From positions 1 to 64,000 of IMG/VR virus record IMGVR_UViG_3300044655_001100: DNA of 64,000 nucleotides. One strand, written 5' to 3'. The position numbers and the translations under genes were made by a program. The stretch comes from a virus. Below, one piece after another: positions 36,518 to 43,760 of this stretch. Positions within the stretch are counted from its first letter, which is position 1. Every line of letters begins with the position of its first letter. The notes beneath the pieces were generated by a model, which saw nothing but the letters and a program-made list of their open reading frames with translations, had not been told where the DNA came from and did no database searches.

Positions 36518-37621
36518 GTGCCAACACCCTCCGTGTCTGCTGAAGAACTTCAGCTTACTTATGATTTATACCAATCTTTGGGTAATGCTATTGCTGTGGG
36601 GATTAGGCTTGGCATTTCTAAAAGCGCAGTTAATAGAAGACTTCAAAAATATGAGGAGGGTAAAACAAAATTCACAGCGCCAAAGCTTCCGTCGAAAAGC
36701 CGTGACATTGAACAATTGATCAAAGATCGGATTGAAGAAAGTAGGAGAGCTAAAAATGCAGATGCTTCCAGAGATCTCATTCGCATTCCTGTACACATTG
36801 ATGGCCCATTTGGTCTACTCATACTTGGCGACCCACACGTTGATGATGCGGGTTGCGACTTCGAATTGCTTGCGCAACACAGGCAAATAATCAAAGACCA
36901 TCCATTCATTCTGGGAGCATCTGTTGGTGACTATCAGAATGGATGGATAGGAAGATTGGGTGCTTTGTATGGTGAGCAGCAAACAACAAGTAAAGAAGCG
37001 TGGAAGCTGGTGGATTGGCTGGTTAGCGAAATTAAGTGGCTTTTTCTTATTGCTGGTAATCACGATTTATGGGCAGGTGTGGGTGATCCACTGGAGTGGA
37101 TTGCAGCCCAGCAAGGTAGTCTCTACGAGCCGCACGGTGTCCGCATCGAATTGCATCACCCATGTGGGGCCAAGACAAGGGTTCACGCGAGGCACGATTT
37201 CCCTGGAACGTCGATTTACAGCCAGCTGCATGGACCACGCCGTGAAGCAATAATGGGTTATAGAGATGATTTAATTATATGTGGACATAAACATACAGGA
37301 GCATGTGAAACGTTTGTCACTCCTGACGGAAATGTATGTCAAATTGTCAGAGTATCTGGATATAAAGTTGCAGATTCCTATGCAAAACAACTGGGTTTAA
37401 AGAAGCATAATATTTTTCCTGGGGCGCTTTGCATAATAGATCCATCCGCTCCAAATACTTCACCAAATCGTGTTTTTACTGCCCCAAGCGTGGAGAAAGG
37501 TGTTATTATTTTAAACGCTCTCAGAGCAGATTTCGAGTCATCACGGGGCATTTCCAATGTGCAAAAACACAAACAAAAAACTCGTTCAAAACAACAACTT
37601 AGTCGGCGGAATTCACGATAA
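36518..37621 (+). CDS. Metallophosphoesterase with N-terminal HTH
   Basis: 367 residues, GTG start. The N-terminus (LGNAIAVGIRLGISKSAVNR) reads as a helix-turn-helix. The calcineurin-like phosphoesterase core has GDPHVDD (104-110), GASVGDYQNG, IAGNHDLWAG and ICGHKHTGAC, so the metal-binding D, H, N and H residues are all present. Phage members of this family may be nucleases, phosphatases or involved in DNA repair; specificity cannot be read here. Its 3' end overlaps the next small gene by 65 bases. Confidence 0.8.
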   Translation: MPTPSVSAEELQLTYDLYQSLGNAIAVGIRLGISKSAVNRRLQKYEEGKTKFTAPKLPSKSRDIEQLIKDRIEESRRAKNADASRDLIRIPVHIDGPFGLLILGDPHVDDAGCDFELLAQHRQIIKDHPFILGASVGDYQNGWIGRLGALYGEQQTTSKEAWKLVDWLVSEIKWLFLIAGNHDLWAGVGDPLEWIAAQQGSLYEPHGVRIELHHPCGAKTRVHARHDFPGTSIYSQLHGPRREAIMGYRDDLIICGHKHTGACETFVTPDGNVCQIVRVSGYKVADSYAKQLGLKKHNIFPGALCIIDPSAPNTSPNRVFTAPSVEKGVIILNALRADFESSRGISNVQKHKQKTRSKQQLSRRNSR

Positions 37622-37832
37622 AATATTAATTGAAAACGAATCAAATTTATCCGATGCGTATAATGATGCATGTGTTTGGATTGCTGAATTACAATTACAA
37701 ATAGATACTCTTAAAGCAAAGGTATCATCAGGTTACGTACGTCACGATACTTCCAAAATAAAATGGAAATCTAAGAGTATGGTTCCAGCCGTTGATGCAG
37801 GTGATAGCTGGATAGATACTGGAAAACTTTAA
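37557..37832 (+). CDS. Small hypothetical protein
   Basis: 91 residues. Begins inside the phosphoesterase gene in another frame. The helical part SDAYNDACVWIAELQLQIDT could be a short coiled coil; the end reads KWKSKSMVPAVDAGDSWIDT. One base separates it from the HNH gene. I do not recognise a family. A later start is possible. Confidence 0.45.
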   Translation: MCKNTNKKLVQNNNLVGGIHDKILIENESNLSDAYNDACVWIAELQLQIDTLKAKVSSGYVRHDTSKIKWKSKSMVPAVDAGDSWIDTGKL

Positions 37833-37833
37833 T

Positions 37834-38346
37834 ATGATAACACAAGAATATTTAAAATCTGCGTTAAAATATAATCCAGATACAGGTGAGTTTTTTTGGA
37901 AATATCGTGAAGATATGCCGAAACAATGGAATTCTCTTTGGTCGGGAAAAAAAATAATAGGAAGAAGATGTAAACGAGGTTATTTGTATATATCAATATG
38001 CAATAAAAGATATGGAGCACACAGATTAGCATTTTTATATGTAAATGGCTGGTTACCAACAGAAGTTGATCATATTGATGCTAATGGAAAAAAGGACGAT
38101 AACCGAATAAAAAATTTAAGGTCGGCATCAAGTATTGAAAACAAAAATAATGTAGGAATTAGAAAGAACAGTACTAGCGGTTTCAAGGGAGTTTGTTGGC
38201 ATAAGGGTGCTAATGGATGGATATCTCGCATTAGGGTTGATTCAAAAAGGATTAATCTTGGTATTTTTGATTGCCCAGCCGCAGCATCATTTGCCTATCA
38301 AGTAGCTTCAAATATTCATCACGGTGAGTTTGGTAGAATTGTTTAG
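37834..38346 (+). CDS. HNH homing endonuclease with AP2-like domain
   Basis: 170 residues. N-terminal FFWKYRE..P type segment, then the HNH core (YGAHRLAFLYVNGWLPTEVD, HIDANGKKDDNRIKNLRSAS), then an AP2-like DNA-binding part (SGFKGVCWHKGANGWISRIR, INLGIFDCPAAASFAYQ). This is the common phage HNH-AP2 homing endonuclease layout. AT-rich. A homologue with the same layout is at 55614-56192. Confidence 0.9.
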   Translation: MITQEYLKSALKYNPDTGEFFWKYREDMPKQWNSLWSGKKIIGRRCKRGYLYISICNKRYGAHRLAFLYVNGWLPTEVDHIDANGKKDDNRIKNLRSASSIENKNNVGIRKNSTSGFKGVCWHKGANGWISRIRVDSKRINLGIFDCPAAASFAYQVASNIHHGEFGRIV

Positions 38347-38364
38347 TTTAATACGGGGGTTATA

Positions 38365-38595
38365 ATGGCGGATGATGGGTTTGAATTTATCGAAACTCCT
38401 GACGGTAATACGATGATGTTGGAGGATAGAATAACAGCAAGAGTAAATGCGTATATTCAGTTAATGCATACTGTCCGGAATATGAAAGAAGATGAATTAG
38501 TAGCAGAGGGGATGCGCATGTTAGAGCGAATTCGCCTCTCTATTCACATTACACCTGAAAGAGATGTTGCTGTTATGAAGGGTGGTAAATCATAA
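38365..38595 (+). CDS. Small hypothetical protein
   Basis: 76 residues, preceded by GGGGGTTATAATG. The sequence FEFIETPDGNTMMLEDRITA then VNAYIQLMHTVRNMKEDELV then EGMRMLERIRLSIH is helical. It is the last rightward gene before the strand switch and ends 4 bases from the opposing tRNA gene. Family not recognised. Confidence 0.5.
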   Translation: MADDGFEFIETPDGNTMMLEDRITARVNAYIQLMHTVRNMKEDELVAEGMRMLERIRLSIHITPERDVAVMKGGKS

Positions 38596-38598
38596 AAA

Positions 38599-38674
38599 TG
38601 GTGCCCGTTAAGAGATTCGAACTCCTGACCTACTGATTACAAATCAGTTGCGCTACCAGCTGCGCTAAACGGGC
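38599..38674 (-). tRNA. tRNA-Thr: tRNA-Thr (anticodon TGT)
   Basis: Read on the minus strand: acceptor GCCCGTT pairs with AACGGGC, the anticodon stem ACTGA/TCAGT holds loop TTTGTAA with anticodon TGT (codon ACA), and the T arm AGGAG-TTCGAAT-CTCTT is intact. The 3' CCA is encoded. Length 76. The upstream minus-strand gene stops two bases before the 5' end, so the tRNA is cotranscribed with the early operon. Phages with AT-richer genomes than the host often carry a tRNA for A-ending codons. Confidence 0.95.
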
Positions 38675-38675
38675 A

Positions 38676-38858
38676 TTACTCTTTATCTTTTTCTTTAACT
38701 ATCCCTAGTTCTTTTTCAAGAACTTTTATTTCTTCACGCAGACGGACGATCTCATCTCTAGCATCGCCAAGCATTTGCTCATGGGCGCTTAACAAAGAGC
38801 GTCCATTTAGTCGGCAGTCAATTCTTCTGACTATATCAATCACGGGCATTTGAGACAA
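38676..38858 (-). CDS. Small coiled-coil protein
   Basis: 60 residues, with a C-terminal heptad-rich helix (ARDEIVRLREEIKVLEKELG) ending KEKDKE. Its start overlaps the small membrane gene upstream. The last gene of the leftward early operon before the tRNA. Unknown family. Confidence 0.5.
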   Translation of the reverse strand: MSQMPVIDIVRRIDCRLNGRSLLSAHEQMLGDARDEIVRLREEIKVLEKELGIVKEKDKE

Positions 38859-38934
38859 AAAGCCATACTAGGAAAGCAGCGAAGCTCCCCCCACTTATGG
38901 CAATTGCCCAAGAAAGTAAATCGCTGTCGCTCAC
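38836..38934 (-). CDS. Small membrane protein (32 aa)
   Basis: GTG start overlapping the upstream stop (GTGA), which implies translational coupling. The sequence SDSDLLSWAIAISGGSFAAF then LVWLFVSNARD contains one hydrophobic span. It overlaps the next gene start by 23 bases. Supported by the coupling and composition only. Confidence 0.4.
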   Translation of the reverse strand: MSDSDLLSWAIAISGGSFAAFLVWLFVSNARD

Positions 38935-39536
38935 GCATTGACCCTAGTAGCAGTTGCTTCCCAAATAACGCTCTCTACTAACTTGGTCGGGTCTGTAGCA
39001 TCCTGTGTAATGAATTGCGTAGCCACAGGGCCAAGTCCCAGCTGCATCCAGTATCGAGCTCCAGTTGCTGGCTTACCATTCCAAGACTGTAGATAGCTGA
39101 AGACTAGGACGTTATCGTATGTAACCCCAGCAGCAGTGTAAGATGTAAGAAGCTGCTCAAAAGCCACAATCTGATCGCCGCAACTCGTGGCTGGTGGCCA
39201 GCATTTAAAGAAGTCAAACTGTGGGAAGTTCTGATATGTGCTTCCAATGGCTTGAAATTCTCCCCAACCAATCGCAGGTGAGAGGACGACCTTTTTGTTG
39301 TTGGGATAGTCATCTCGCCACTCCGCAATCCCAAATCCTGGGTTATAACGGTAATACCATCTATTTAGCCATGTTAAATTGGCATCGTAATTATTATAGA
39401 GAATGCTATCGCTGCCAACGTCATAACTGAAGACACTGGTGAAATTAGGAGCCCCTTCAGCCTTATAATCAAACCTTCTTAGCTCATGGGTTTTGAATAA
39501 AGGCCAATAGGCGGGTACAAAAATAGGGTTGCTCAT
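38931..39536 (-). CDS. Hypothetical protein, aromatic-rich
   Basis: 201 residues, unusually rich in W, Y and F (TWLNRWYYRYNPGFGIAEW, FPQFDFFKCWPPATSCGDQ, LVFSYLQSWNGKPA). No signal peptide. The composition suggests a beta-rich, possibly virion or carbohydrate-binding fold, but the gene lies in the early leftward operon rather than among tail genes. I do not recognise a family. It overlaps the upstream gene by 4 bases. Confidence 0.5.
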   Translation of the reverse strand: MSNPIFVPAYWPLFKTHELRRFDYKAEGAPNFTSVFSYDVGSDSILYNNYDANLTWLNRWYYRYNPGFGIAEWRDDYPNNKKVVLSPAIGWGEFQAIGSTYQNFPQFDFFKCWPPATSCGDQIVAFEQLLTSYTAAGVTYDNVLVFSYLQSWNGKPATGARYWMQLGLGPVATQFITQDATDPTKLVESVIWEATATRVNA

Positions 39537-39904
39537 GGTATCTCCGTTTGAAAAACAATACCTTTTTCAAAAGCTTTTTTCAACTTTAATAGTTTTATTT
39601 GCCTATTTCTTCTAGCATGAACCAATTGCGTAGACCGGCAAATCTTTTCCAATCTATCATCATAATATCGGCCTTTGGTAGCCGCCATCTTTTTATGTAA
39701 ATATAAGCAGGACGTATGGTCAAGATTAAGGATTTTGCCTAATTGCGGGTAAGATGGTGGTTTCTCACTGTTCCTTAATTCATATATTATTTTAGCCCTA
39801 GCAGCTGTAATAGCTATATCTCTTCTTGCCCTAGATAATATAGCTTCTTTAGGCATATTATAATTCTTAGCTGTTTCATCTATTATTTTCTTAATTCTGC
39901 TCAT
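39533..39904 (-). CDS. DnaA domain IV-like DNA-binding protein
   Basis: 123 residues. SRARRDIAITAARAKIIYEL then PPSYPQLGKILNLDHTSCLY matches the C-terminal DNA-binding domain of DnaA: the (R)xxxxxxARxxxxYxL helix, the spacer, then iG..l..DHtT.ly. No AAA+ ATPase part is present. Stand-alone proteins of this type occur in alphaproteobacterial phages. It may bind DnaA boxes in host or phage DNA and affect initiation. It overlaps the upstream small HTH gene by 14 bases. Confidence 0.65.
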   Translation of the reverse strand: MSRIKKIIDETAKNYNMPKEAILSRARRDIAITAARAKIIYELRNSEKPPSYPQLGKILNLDHTSCLYLHKKMAATKGRYYDDRLEKICRSTQLVHARRNRQIKLLKLKKAFEKGIVFQTEIP

Positions 39905-40097
39905 TTTTAACCAACCCCAAATGCTTCCAACGTTTTCCTAATTTTATCGCTGATATTGTTCGTTGATTTATACCAAACTCTATAGCTAATGCTTCTTGCT
40001 TCTCACCATCATTTGCACGTTTAAAAATCTGTCTAATTTGCCACTCTTTTAACTTGTGATTTGCATGTTGCTCACCACGTACGCCACACAGACTCAT
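39891..40097 (-). CDS. Small helix-turn-helix protein
   Basis: 68 residues from the ATG that overlaps the upstream stop (ATGA); AAGGGA lies upstream. GEQHANHKLKEWQIRQIFKR then QEALAIEFGINQRTISAIKL then GKRWKHL is the HTH often fused to homing endonucleases. Here it stands alone. It may be a remnant of, or captured from, an HNH gene, or a small regulator. Confidence 0.55.
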   Translation of the reverse strand: MSLCGVRGEQHANHKLKEWQIRQIFKRANDGEKQEALAIEFGINQRTISAIKLGKRWKHLGLVKNEQN

Positions 40098-40369
40098 TTT
40101 TTTAATTCCCTTATCCTCCAAGCAATACCAGCGGCGGTATCACAAATCCCCTGACAATAGGGATCGTCCCGGTTATATTCGTCATTCATACTTTCAGCTA
40201 TTTCGGCTGCTTTTTCTATTGCCTCTTCCCATCCGCTCTCCCATGCAAGAAGCATAGTCATATCCGGTTGGCGTAATTTCGAGACTTCTTGCTGCAGTCT
40301 GCGAATTATTAAAATCTTTTCCTCTGAACTTAGTTTGCTGAGTTCCCGATCATGCCAACCCTGTTCCAT
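40094..40369 (-). CDS. Small hypothetical phage protein
   Basis: 91 residues, charged and helical: LSSEEKILIIRRLQQEVSKL then WEEAIEKAAEIAESMNDEYN then GICDTAAGIAWRIRELKK. Its ending resembles the C-terminal R(I/E)LRK of the gene at 60773-61048, a style common in small early phage proteins. Overlaps neighbours at both ends. Confidence 0.5.
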   Translation of the reverse strand: MEQGWHDRELSKLSSEEKILIIRRLQQEVSKLRQPDMTMLLAWESGWEEAIEKAAEIAESMNDEYNRDDPYCQGICDTAAGIAWRIRELKK

Positions 40370-40568
40370 CGTATTCGCCTTTTAGATCTCGTATAGCCTT
40401 GGCGACTTCCTTCTTCCGCTCTTCGGCATGTATCTTACTTACTATATGTTTGGCGCCAATGTCATAAGCCTCAACGACCTTGGCTGCGCTCTCCAAGCCA
40501 TCCAGCAACCCTCGCCCATAGGCGTTCTGAATCATCCAGTGAACATCAGATTCGTTAAATATTGCCAC
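40350..40568 (-). CDS. Small hypothetical phage protein
   Basis: 72 residues. NAYGRGLLDGLESAAKVVEA then HAEERKKEVAKAIRDLKG resembles the phage pattern YxxGyxxgxexaAkvxe...aIRxLk found in small early proteins. Overlaps both neighbours. Unknown role. Confidence 0.5.
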   Translation of the reverse strand: MAIFNESDVHWMIQNAYGRGLLDGLESAAKVVEAYDIGAKHIVSKIHAEERKKEVAKAIRDLKGEYDGTGLA

Positions 40569-40758
40569 GATCAGCCTCTAGCTCCTTGATCTTCTCCAAG
40601 AGGCGCTGGTTCATAATCTCACTGGTCTTTTTGCGCTGGGCCTCACAGCCAGCATTTAAGGCGGCTTTCATGCCTTCCTTGTTAATTAGCTGACGATCAC
40701 CACCAAAGCCTACTAAGGCTATCCAAGCAGCGTCAATTGCCTCATCGTACCAGTCCAT
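40555..40758 (-). CDS. Small hypothetical phage protein
   Basis: 67 residues from ATG 40758, preceded by AAGGAGAGATCA, the strongest ribosome-binding site nearby. An in-frame ATG at 40782 overlaps the upstream stop (TGATG) and is the alternative start. MDWYDEAIDAAWIALVGFGG then a helical charged end. Unknown role. Confidence 0.5.
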   Translation of the reverse strand: MDWYDEAIDAAWIALVGFGGDRQLINKEGMKAALNAGCEAQRKKTSEIMNQRLLEKIKELEADRGNI

Positions 40759-40781
40759 TGATCTCTCCTTAGTGTAAGCCA

Positions 40782-41018
40782 TCAGTTTACAGGCTCATCT
40801 TCCCGTATAGCGGCAGCTATCATCTTGCCTTCGTTTGGGTAATAGATGTTTTCAGCTATTTTGGCGCAACGCTCACGCTCTTGCTTTAGCTCTGCCTCTA
40901 GTTCAGCGATGCGCTTTGCTTGTGCTTCTAATGCGTCTGCGGATTCTCCGGCATCGCCGTCTTGCAAATGTTCTTGTAGAAGCCGCAATCGCTGCACTAG
41001 GTCTGAATAGTCAGTCAT
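40782..41018 (-). CDS. Small coiled-coil phage protein, paralogue A
   Basis: 78 residues from the ATG overlapping the upstream stop (ATGA at 41015-41018). MTDYSDLVQRLR then ADALEAQAKRIAELEAELKQ then ERCAKIAENIYYPNEGKM then AAAIRED. The N-terminus MTDYSDLVQRLR is nearly the same as MTDHTDLVQRLR of the gene at 41209, so the two are paralogues. Such proteins (DLVxRLR....aadxIexLe) are common in alphaproteobacterial phages. Function unknown. Confidence 0.55.
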   Translation of the reverse strand: MTDYSDLVQRLRLLQEHLQDGDAGESADALEAQAKRIAELEAELKQERERCAKIAENIYYPNEGKMIAAAIREDEPVN

Positions 41019-41212
41019 TCTCGCCCCATCGTAATGTTCTGCTGCGCACGGATGTCTTGGTTTGCATACGTCCAGCATTCCCTACCATCGTCCAGAAACA
41101 CAACCCAAAGCAGATTATGCTCTGGGCCATAGTCTATCACCAGGTGCGCAAGGCCACTGCCCCTAGGTGTCATTACAGGCAATGGAGGATTCAGCTGCTG
41201 GATGTGGGTCAC
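41015..41212 (-). CDS. Small conserved phage protein
   Basis: 65 residues: IQQLNPPLPVMTPRGSGLAH then LVIDYGPEHNLLWVVFLDD then ECWTYANQDIRAQQNIT. I recognise this as a small family seen in many phages (LNPPlPv.TPkG.GlAhfliDYG.E..l.Wv). Beta-rich. Function unknown. Sits between the two paralogues with ATGA overlaps on each side. Confidence 0.6.
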   Translation of the reverse strand: MTHIQQLNPPLPVMTPRGSGLAHLVIDYGPEHNLLWVVFLDDGRECWTYANQDIRAQQNITMGRE

Positions 41213-41565
41213 TTCTTATCCTCACTCTCCAAAATAACGTCCGATGCTGATGTTTGACTCAAAATATCCTCACCTGCGCGAATTAAGTAATCTGGTATCT
41301 CTGTCGTCATTGTCATTTGATTGCGCTTGGCATCCTGCGAACTAACGTATTTAAACAATTCCGTCATCCATCCCTGTAAGAACGCAATACGTCTTGACAT
41401 TAGTTTACGTTTCCAGAGATAGGCGTCACACTCGAATTTCAGTTGATGTTCAAGTTCCTCAATCCGATTTGCTTGTTCCTCAATAGCGTCGGCGGCTTCG
41501 CATTCAGCTACAAGATCGTTCCACTTGGTTCTCAGTCGCTGCACAAGGTCTGTATGGTCAGTCAT
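41209..41565 (-). CDS. Small coiled-coil phage protein, paralogue B
   Basis: 118 residues. MTDHTDLVQRLR then AADAIEEQANRIEELEHQLK repeats the module of the gene at 40782-41018; then a longer helical C-terminus (MSRRIAFLQGWMTELFKYVS). Start overlaps the upstream stop as ATGA. Function unknown. Confidence 0.55.
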   Translation of the reverse strand: MTDHTDLVQRLRTKWNDLVAECEAADAIEEQANRIEELEHQLKFECDAYLWKRKLMSRRIAFLQGWMTELFKYVSSQDAKRNQMTMTTEIPDYLIRAGEDILSQTSASDVILESEDKK

Positions 41566-41723
41566 TTCTTCAATTTCCTTATAGCTGCAGCCAGTTCTTC
41601 TTTGGGTAAGTCAAGACTGTTTAATAAATTTGCCGCATCATCAATGGCGCCATTATAAACTTCTCGAAAGATAAAAGTTAATATTTGCAATTCTCGCTCA
41701 TTTAATTCTGAATCTTCGCTCAT
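41562..41723 (-). CDS. Small hypothetical protein (53 aa)
   Basis: ATG at 41723; the stop overlaps the next ATG as ATGA. The sequence SEDSELNERELQILTFIFRE then YNGAIDDAANLLNSLDLPKE then LAAAIRKLKK is helical and acidic with a basic tail. The gap-free packing with both neighbours supports it as a gene. Confidence 0.5.
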   Translation of the reverse strand: MSEDSELNERELQILTFIFREVYNGAIDDAANLLNSLDLPKEELAAAIRKLKK

Positions 41724-41728
41724 AATAA

Positions 41729-42160
41729 TTACCTACAAAGAGGGACACCAAATTTATTCAAATCATTTCCAGTCATTTTAGTCCATTTTGTGGTTTTCAA
41801 AGCTCCGTGACTGTCTAAATATTCTGTAACAGCTGGATACCTCCTATTGTAAGCAGAGCGTAAAACGTCATTTCCTTCTTCACTTATTTGTTTTGTAAAT
41901 GGGTTATGAGCTCCGTGGAACCAAAATTGACTATCTGGCTGAACACAAGTCGCATGGGCGAGGCTCATAGTTCCAGCTGAATGATAGCTCTTTCCGGTAG
42001 CTGGCCTAGCATTGTCTAAATGAAGGGCTTGCCAGCATCTACGGGGATCGCCACCGTGAGCAGCCGTGCAGCCATAATCTTTGTCGCCTATGCCTGGTAG
42101 CTGATAGCTACAGCCAGTAAAAAGCAAAATATAAAAAACAAGCAGATAATTAAGTTTCAT
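41729..42160 (-). CDS. Lipoprotein with ClpP-like hydrolase motifs (paralogue of next upstream gene)
   Basis: 143 residues. Signal MKLNYLLVFYILLFTGC with lipobox FTGC. The mature part reads SAGTMSLAHATCVQPDSQFW then FHGAHNP, LRSAYNRRYPAVTEYLDSHG and NKFGVPLC. These align by eye with SACTLALTVPNVCV, WHQAYEP and RSLGIPDC of the protein at 42404-43210. The S-A-(C/G)-T serine and the FH/WH histidine resemble ClpP/SppA-fold exported hydrolases. Likely a periplasmic lipoprotein acting on the host envelope; superinfection exclusion is speculative. Confidence 0.55.
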   Translation of the reverse strand: MKLNYLLVFYILLFTGCSYQLPGIGDKDYGCTAAHGGDPRRCWQALHLDNARPATGKSYHSAGTMSLAHATCVQPDSQFWFHGAHNPFTKQISEEGNDVLRSAYNRRYPAVTEYLDSHGALKTTKWTKMTGNDLNKFGVPLCR

Positions 42161-42161
42161 A

Positions 42162-42401
42162 TTAATTGGCCTTTTTGGTTCTCTTTCTTGGTGCAGCTTT
42201 AGCGGTAGGCGCCTTAACTGGTGTGGGGGCTGGTACAGGAAGGCTTTTTAATCTTTCTATTTCTTGCTTTAGTTCCTGAATTTCTTCGTCTTGCGTAATG
42301 ATTATACGAGCCGCCTCATCCATCGTTATCTGGGCTGAAGGTGGGATATAGCTTTTACCCCAGCTTTTCAGTTGCTCTATTAATAGTTCAAGATTTATCA
42401 T
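42162..42401 (-). CDS. Small coiled-coil protein with Pro/Ala/Lys tail
   Basis: 79 residues: INLELLIEQLKSWGKSYIPP then a coiled coil (EEIQELKQEIERLKSL) then a basic Pro/Ala tail ending RKRTKKAN. It lies between the two related hydrolase-like genes with 1-2 base gaps. Nucleic-acid binding through the tail is possible. No family recognised. Confidence 0.5.
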   Translation of the reverse strand: MINLELLIEQLKSWGKSYIPPSAQITMDEAARIIITQDEEIQELKQEIERLKSLPVPAPTPVKAPTAKAAPRKRTKKAN

Positions 42402-42403
42402 GG

Positions 42404-43210
42404 TCAGTTCCCCGCTGTTTCATAACGTCCCGTAAGCATATCATATTCCAATACGGTTGCCTTACCGGTATTCCAGTCAGTGCATGTCATTTCATCTGGC
42501 ACGACCTCAACGGATCGGCAGATCTTTCTTTCAATAGCTATGTCATTTTTGGTGTATTGAATTGCGGAGACATACATCCCCTGCTTGTCCCAATAATATA
42601 TGTTTATAGATGCCACGCCGTTTTTGAAATTGTATTTTTTTATGTTCAATTTCCCAAATTGGGAAGTTGAGGTATTGCCAGCCCACTGCCAGTATTTAGC
42701 CCAATCAGCTTCCTTCTGCTCCTCTGGGGTCAGAGAAGGCTCTGGAGCCTCTGTAGGCTGTTGGGTGGGTGTATTGCCGTAATTGACGTTAGCAGCCACT
42801 GTAGGGGCTTTGTAGGGCGTTTCATCACAATCTGGGATGCCTAATGATCGCAGATCGGAATAATTAAGGGTTGCCTCAGTGCTGTAGGAGGCTTGGATCT
42901 TGCCTTCGAGATGCTGTCTTATACGTGTTGGCAAATTGGCCAACATCCGATTGGTTACATCTGGACGTAATCTATGGGTATCTGGCTCATAGGCTTGGTG
43001 CCAAGCAACGATAGCCATCTCATCAACGCATACGTTAGGAACCGTCAGAGCTAGGGTGCAAGCTGATCGGCATTGACCCCTAATCTCTACCCGTATGCCT
43101 TTCTCACGATAATTGAAGGCGGCATCCTCATATTTATGAACGTAGCCCCCGTAATCTTTTGTGATCACAACGGGTGAGTTAACTGGTGGCACATCTAGAA
43201 ACATTGGCAT
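42404..43210 (-). CDS. ClpP-like exported hydrolase candidate
   Basis: 268 residues. RVEIRGQCRSACTLALTVPN contains the G-x-C-x-S-A-C-T motif whose serine is the likely nucleophile in ClpP-fold proteins, followed by VCVDEMAIVAWHQAYEP (candidate catalytic His), SDLRSLGIPDC, a Pro/Thr linker (TPTQQPTEAPEPSLTPEE) and a separate C-terminal domain (KYWQWAGNTSTSQFGKLN to CTDWNTGKATVLEYD). No clear signal peptide at this start; a hydrophobic in-frame stretch precedes the ATG without a usual start codon. Paralogous to the lipoprotein at 41729. Confidence 0.5.
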   Translation of the reverse strand: MPMFLDVPPVNSPVVITKDYGGYVHKYEDAAFNYREKGIRVEIRGQCRSACTLALTVPNVCVDEMAIVAWHQAYEPDTHRLRPDVTNRMLANLPTRIRQHLEGKIQASYSTEATLNYSDLRSLGIPDCDETPYKAPTVAANVNYGNTPTQQPTEAPEPSLTPEEQKEADWAKYWQWAGNTSTSQFGKLNIKKYNFKNGVASINIYYWDKQGMYVSAIQYTKNDIAIERKICRSVEVVPDEMTCTDWNTGKATVLEYDMLTGRYETAGN

Positions 43211-43275
43211 AGGCGTAAATCCGATGGTTAGGTTAAGACCACCTATACATAGCGCATAATTAATAGAGCGTCAAT

Positions 43276-43575
43276 TCAGTGTTTTAAGTATTCTTTGGCA
43301 AACTTTTTTTCTTTTTTTTCTGCTTCTTCAGATTCTTGATAAGTAGCTTTGGCATGGTCGCAGATCCTGCTTAACATGCTCTCCATTTCTTCTGGGTGGA
43401 TGTATTTAAATAACGTAGATCCAACTAGCGTTCCTAAAACAAAAAACGCATCTTGATAGTGCGGATATAGCATATCAATAACGCTTTCAGTCGCCTCAGT
43501 AGCCAGCATGGTTTTCTGATATCTAGCTTTTAGCTCTGGTGAATTTGGATCAAACTCATCGTCATCAATATCCAT
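43276..43575 (-). CDS. Hypothetical acidic protein
   Basis: 99 residues: DIDDDEFDPNSPELKARYQK then a hydrophobic centre (DAFFVLGTLVGSTLF) and a helical C-terminus (LSRICDHAKATYQESEEAEK). Preceded by AGGAGGGGAAAATG, a very strong ribosome-binding site. No family recognised. Confidence 0.55.
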   Translation of the reverse strand: MDIDDDEFDPNSPELKARYQKTMLATEATESVIDMLYPHYQDAFFVLGTLVGSTLFKYIHPEEMESMLSRICDHAKATYQESEEAEKKEKKFAKEYLKH

Positions 43576-43760
43576 TTTCCCCTCCTAATAAAATTACTGG
43601 GTTTGCGAAATTTCACGGGTACTAGATGATCACCTAGTGGCTACCCGAATATCGCCTTGTAGCGCCTCAACGTCACACCCTAAATGTCAATAAAGGATGC
43701 TGTTTCACGCTCCCCCGTTGCCCAGTATCCGGTTGGGGGTCGGAGTCTGCCACTAGGTAT
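43576..43760. other. 185-base non-coding gap with hairpins
   Basis: CCCCC (43712-43716) pairs with GGGGG (43735-43739), lying just downstream of the leftward gene at 43761 and so a possible weak terminator without a T tract. ACTAG...CTAGT forms a small inverted repeat near 43620. No convincing short gene is seen. Confidence 0.35.
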
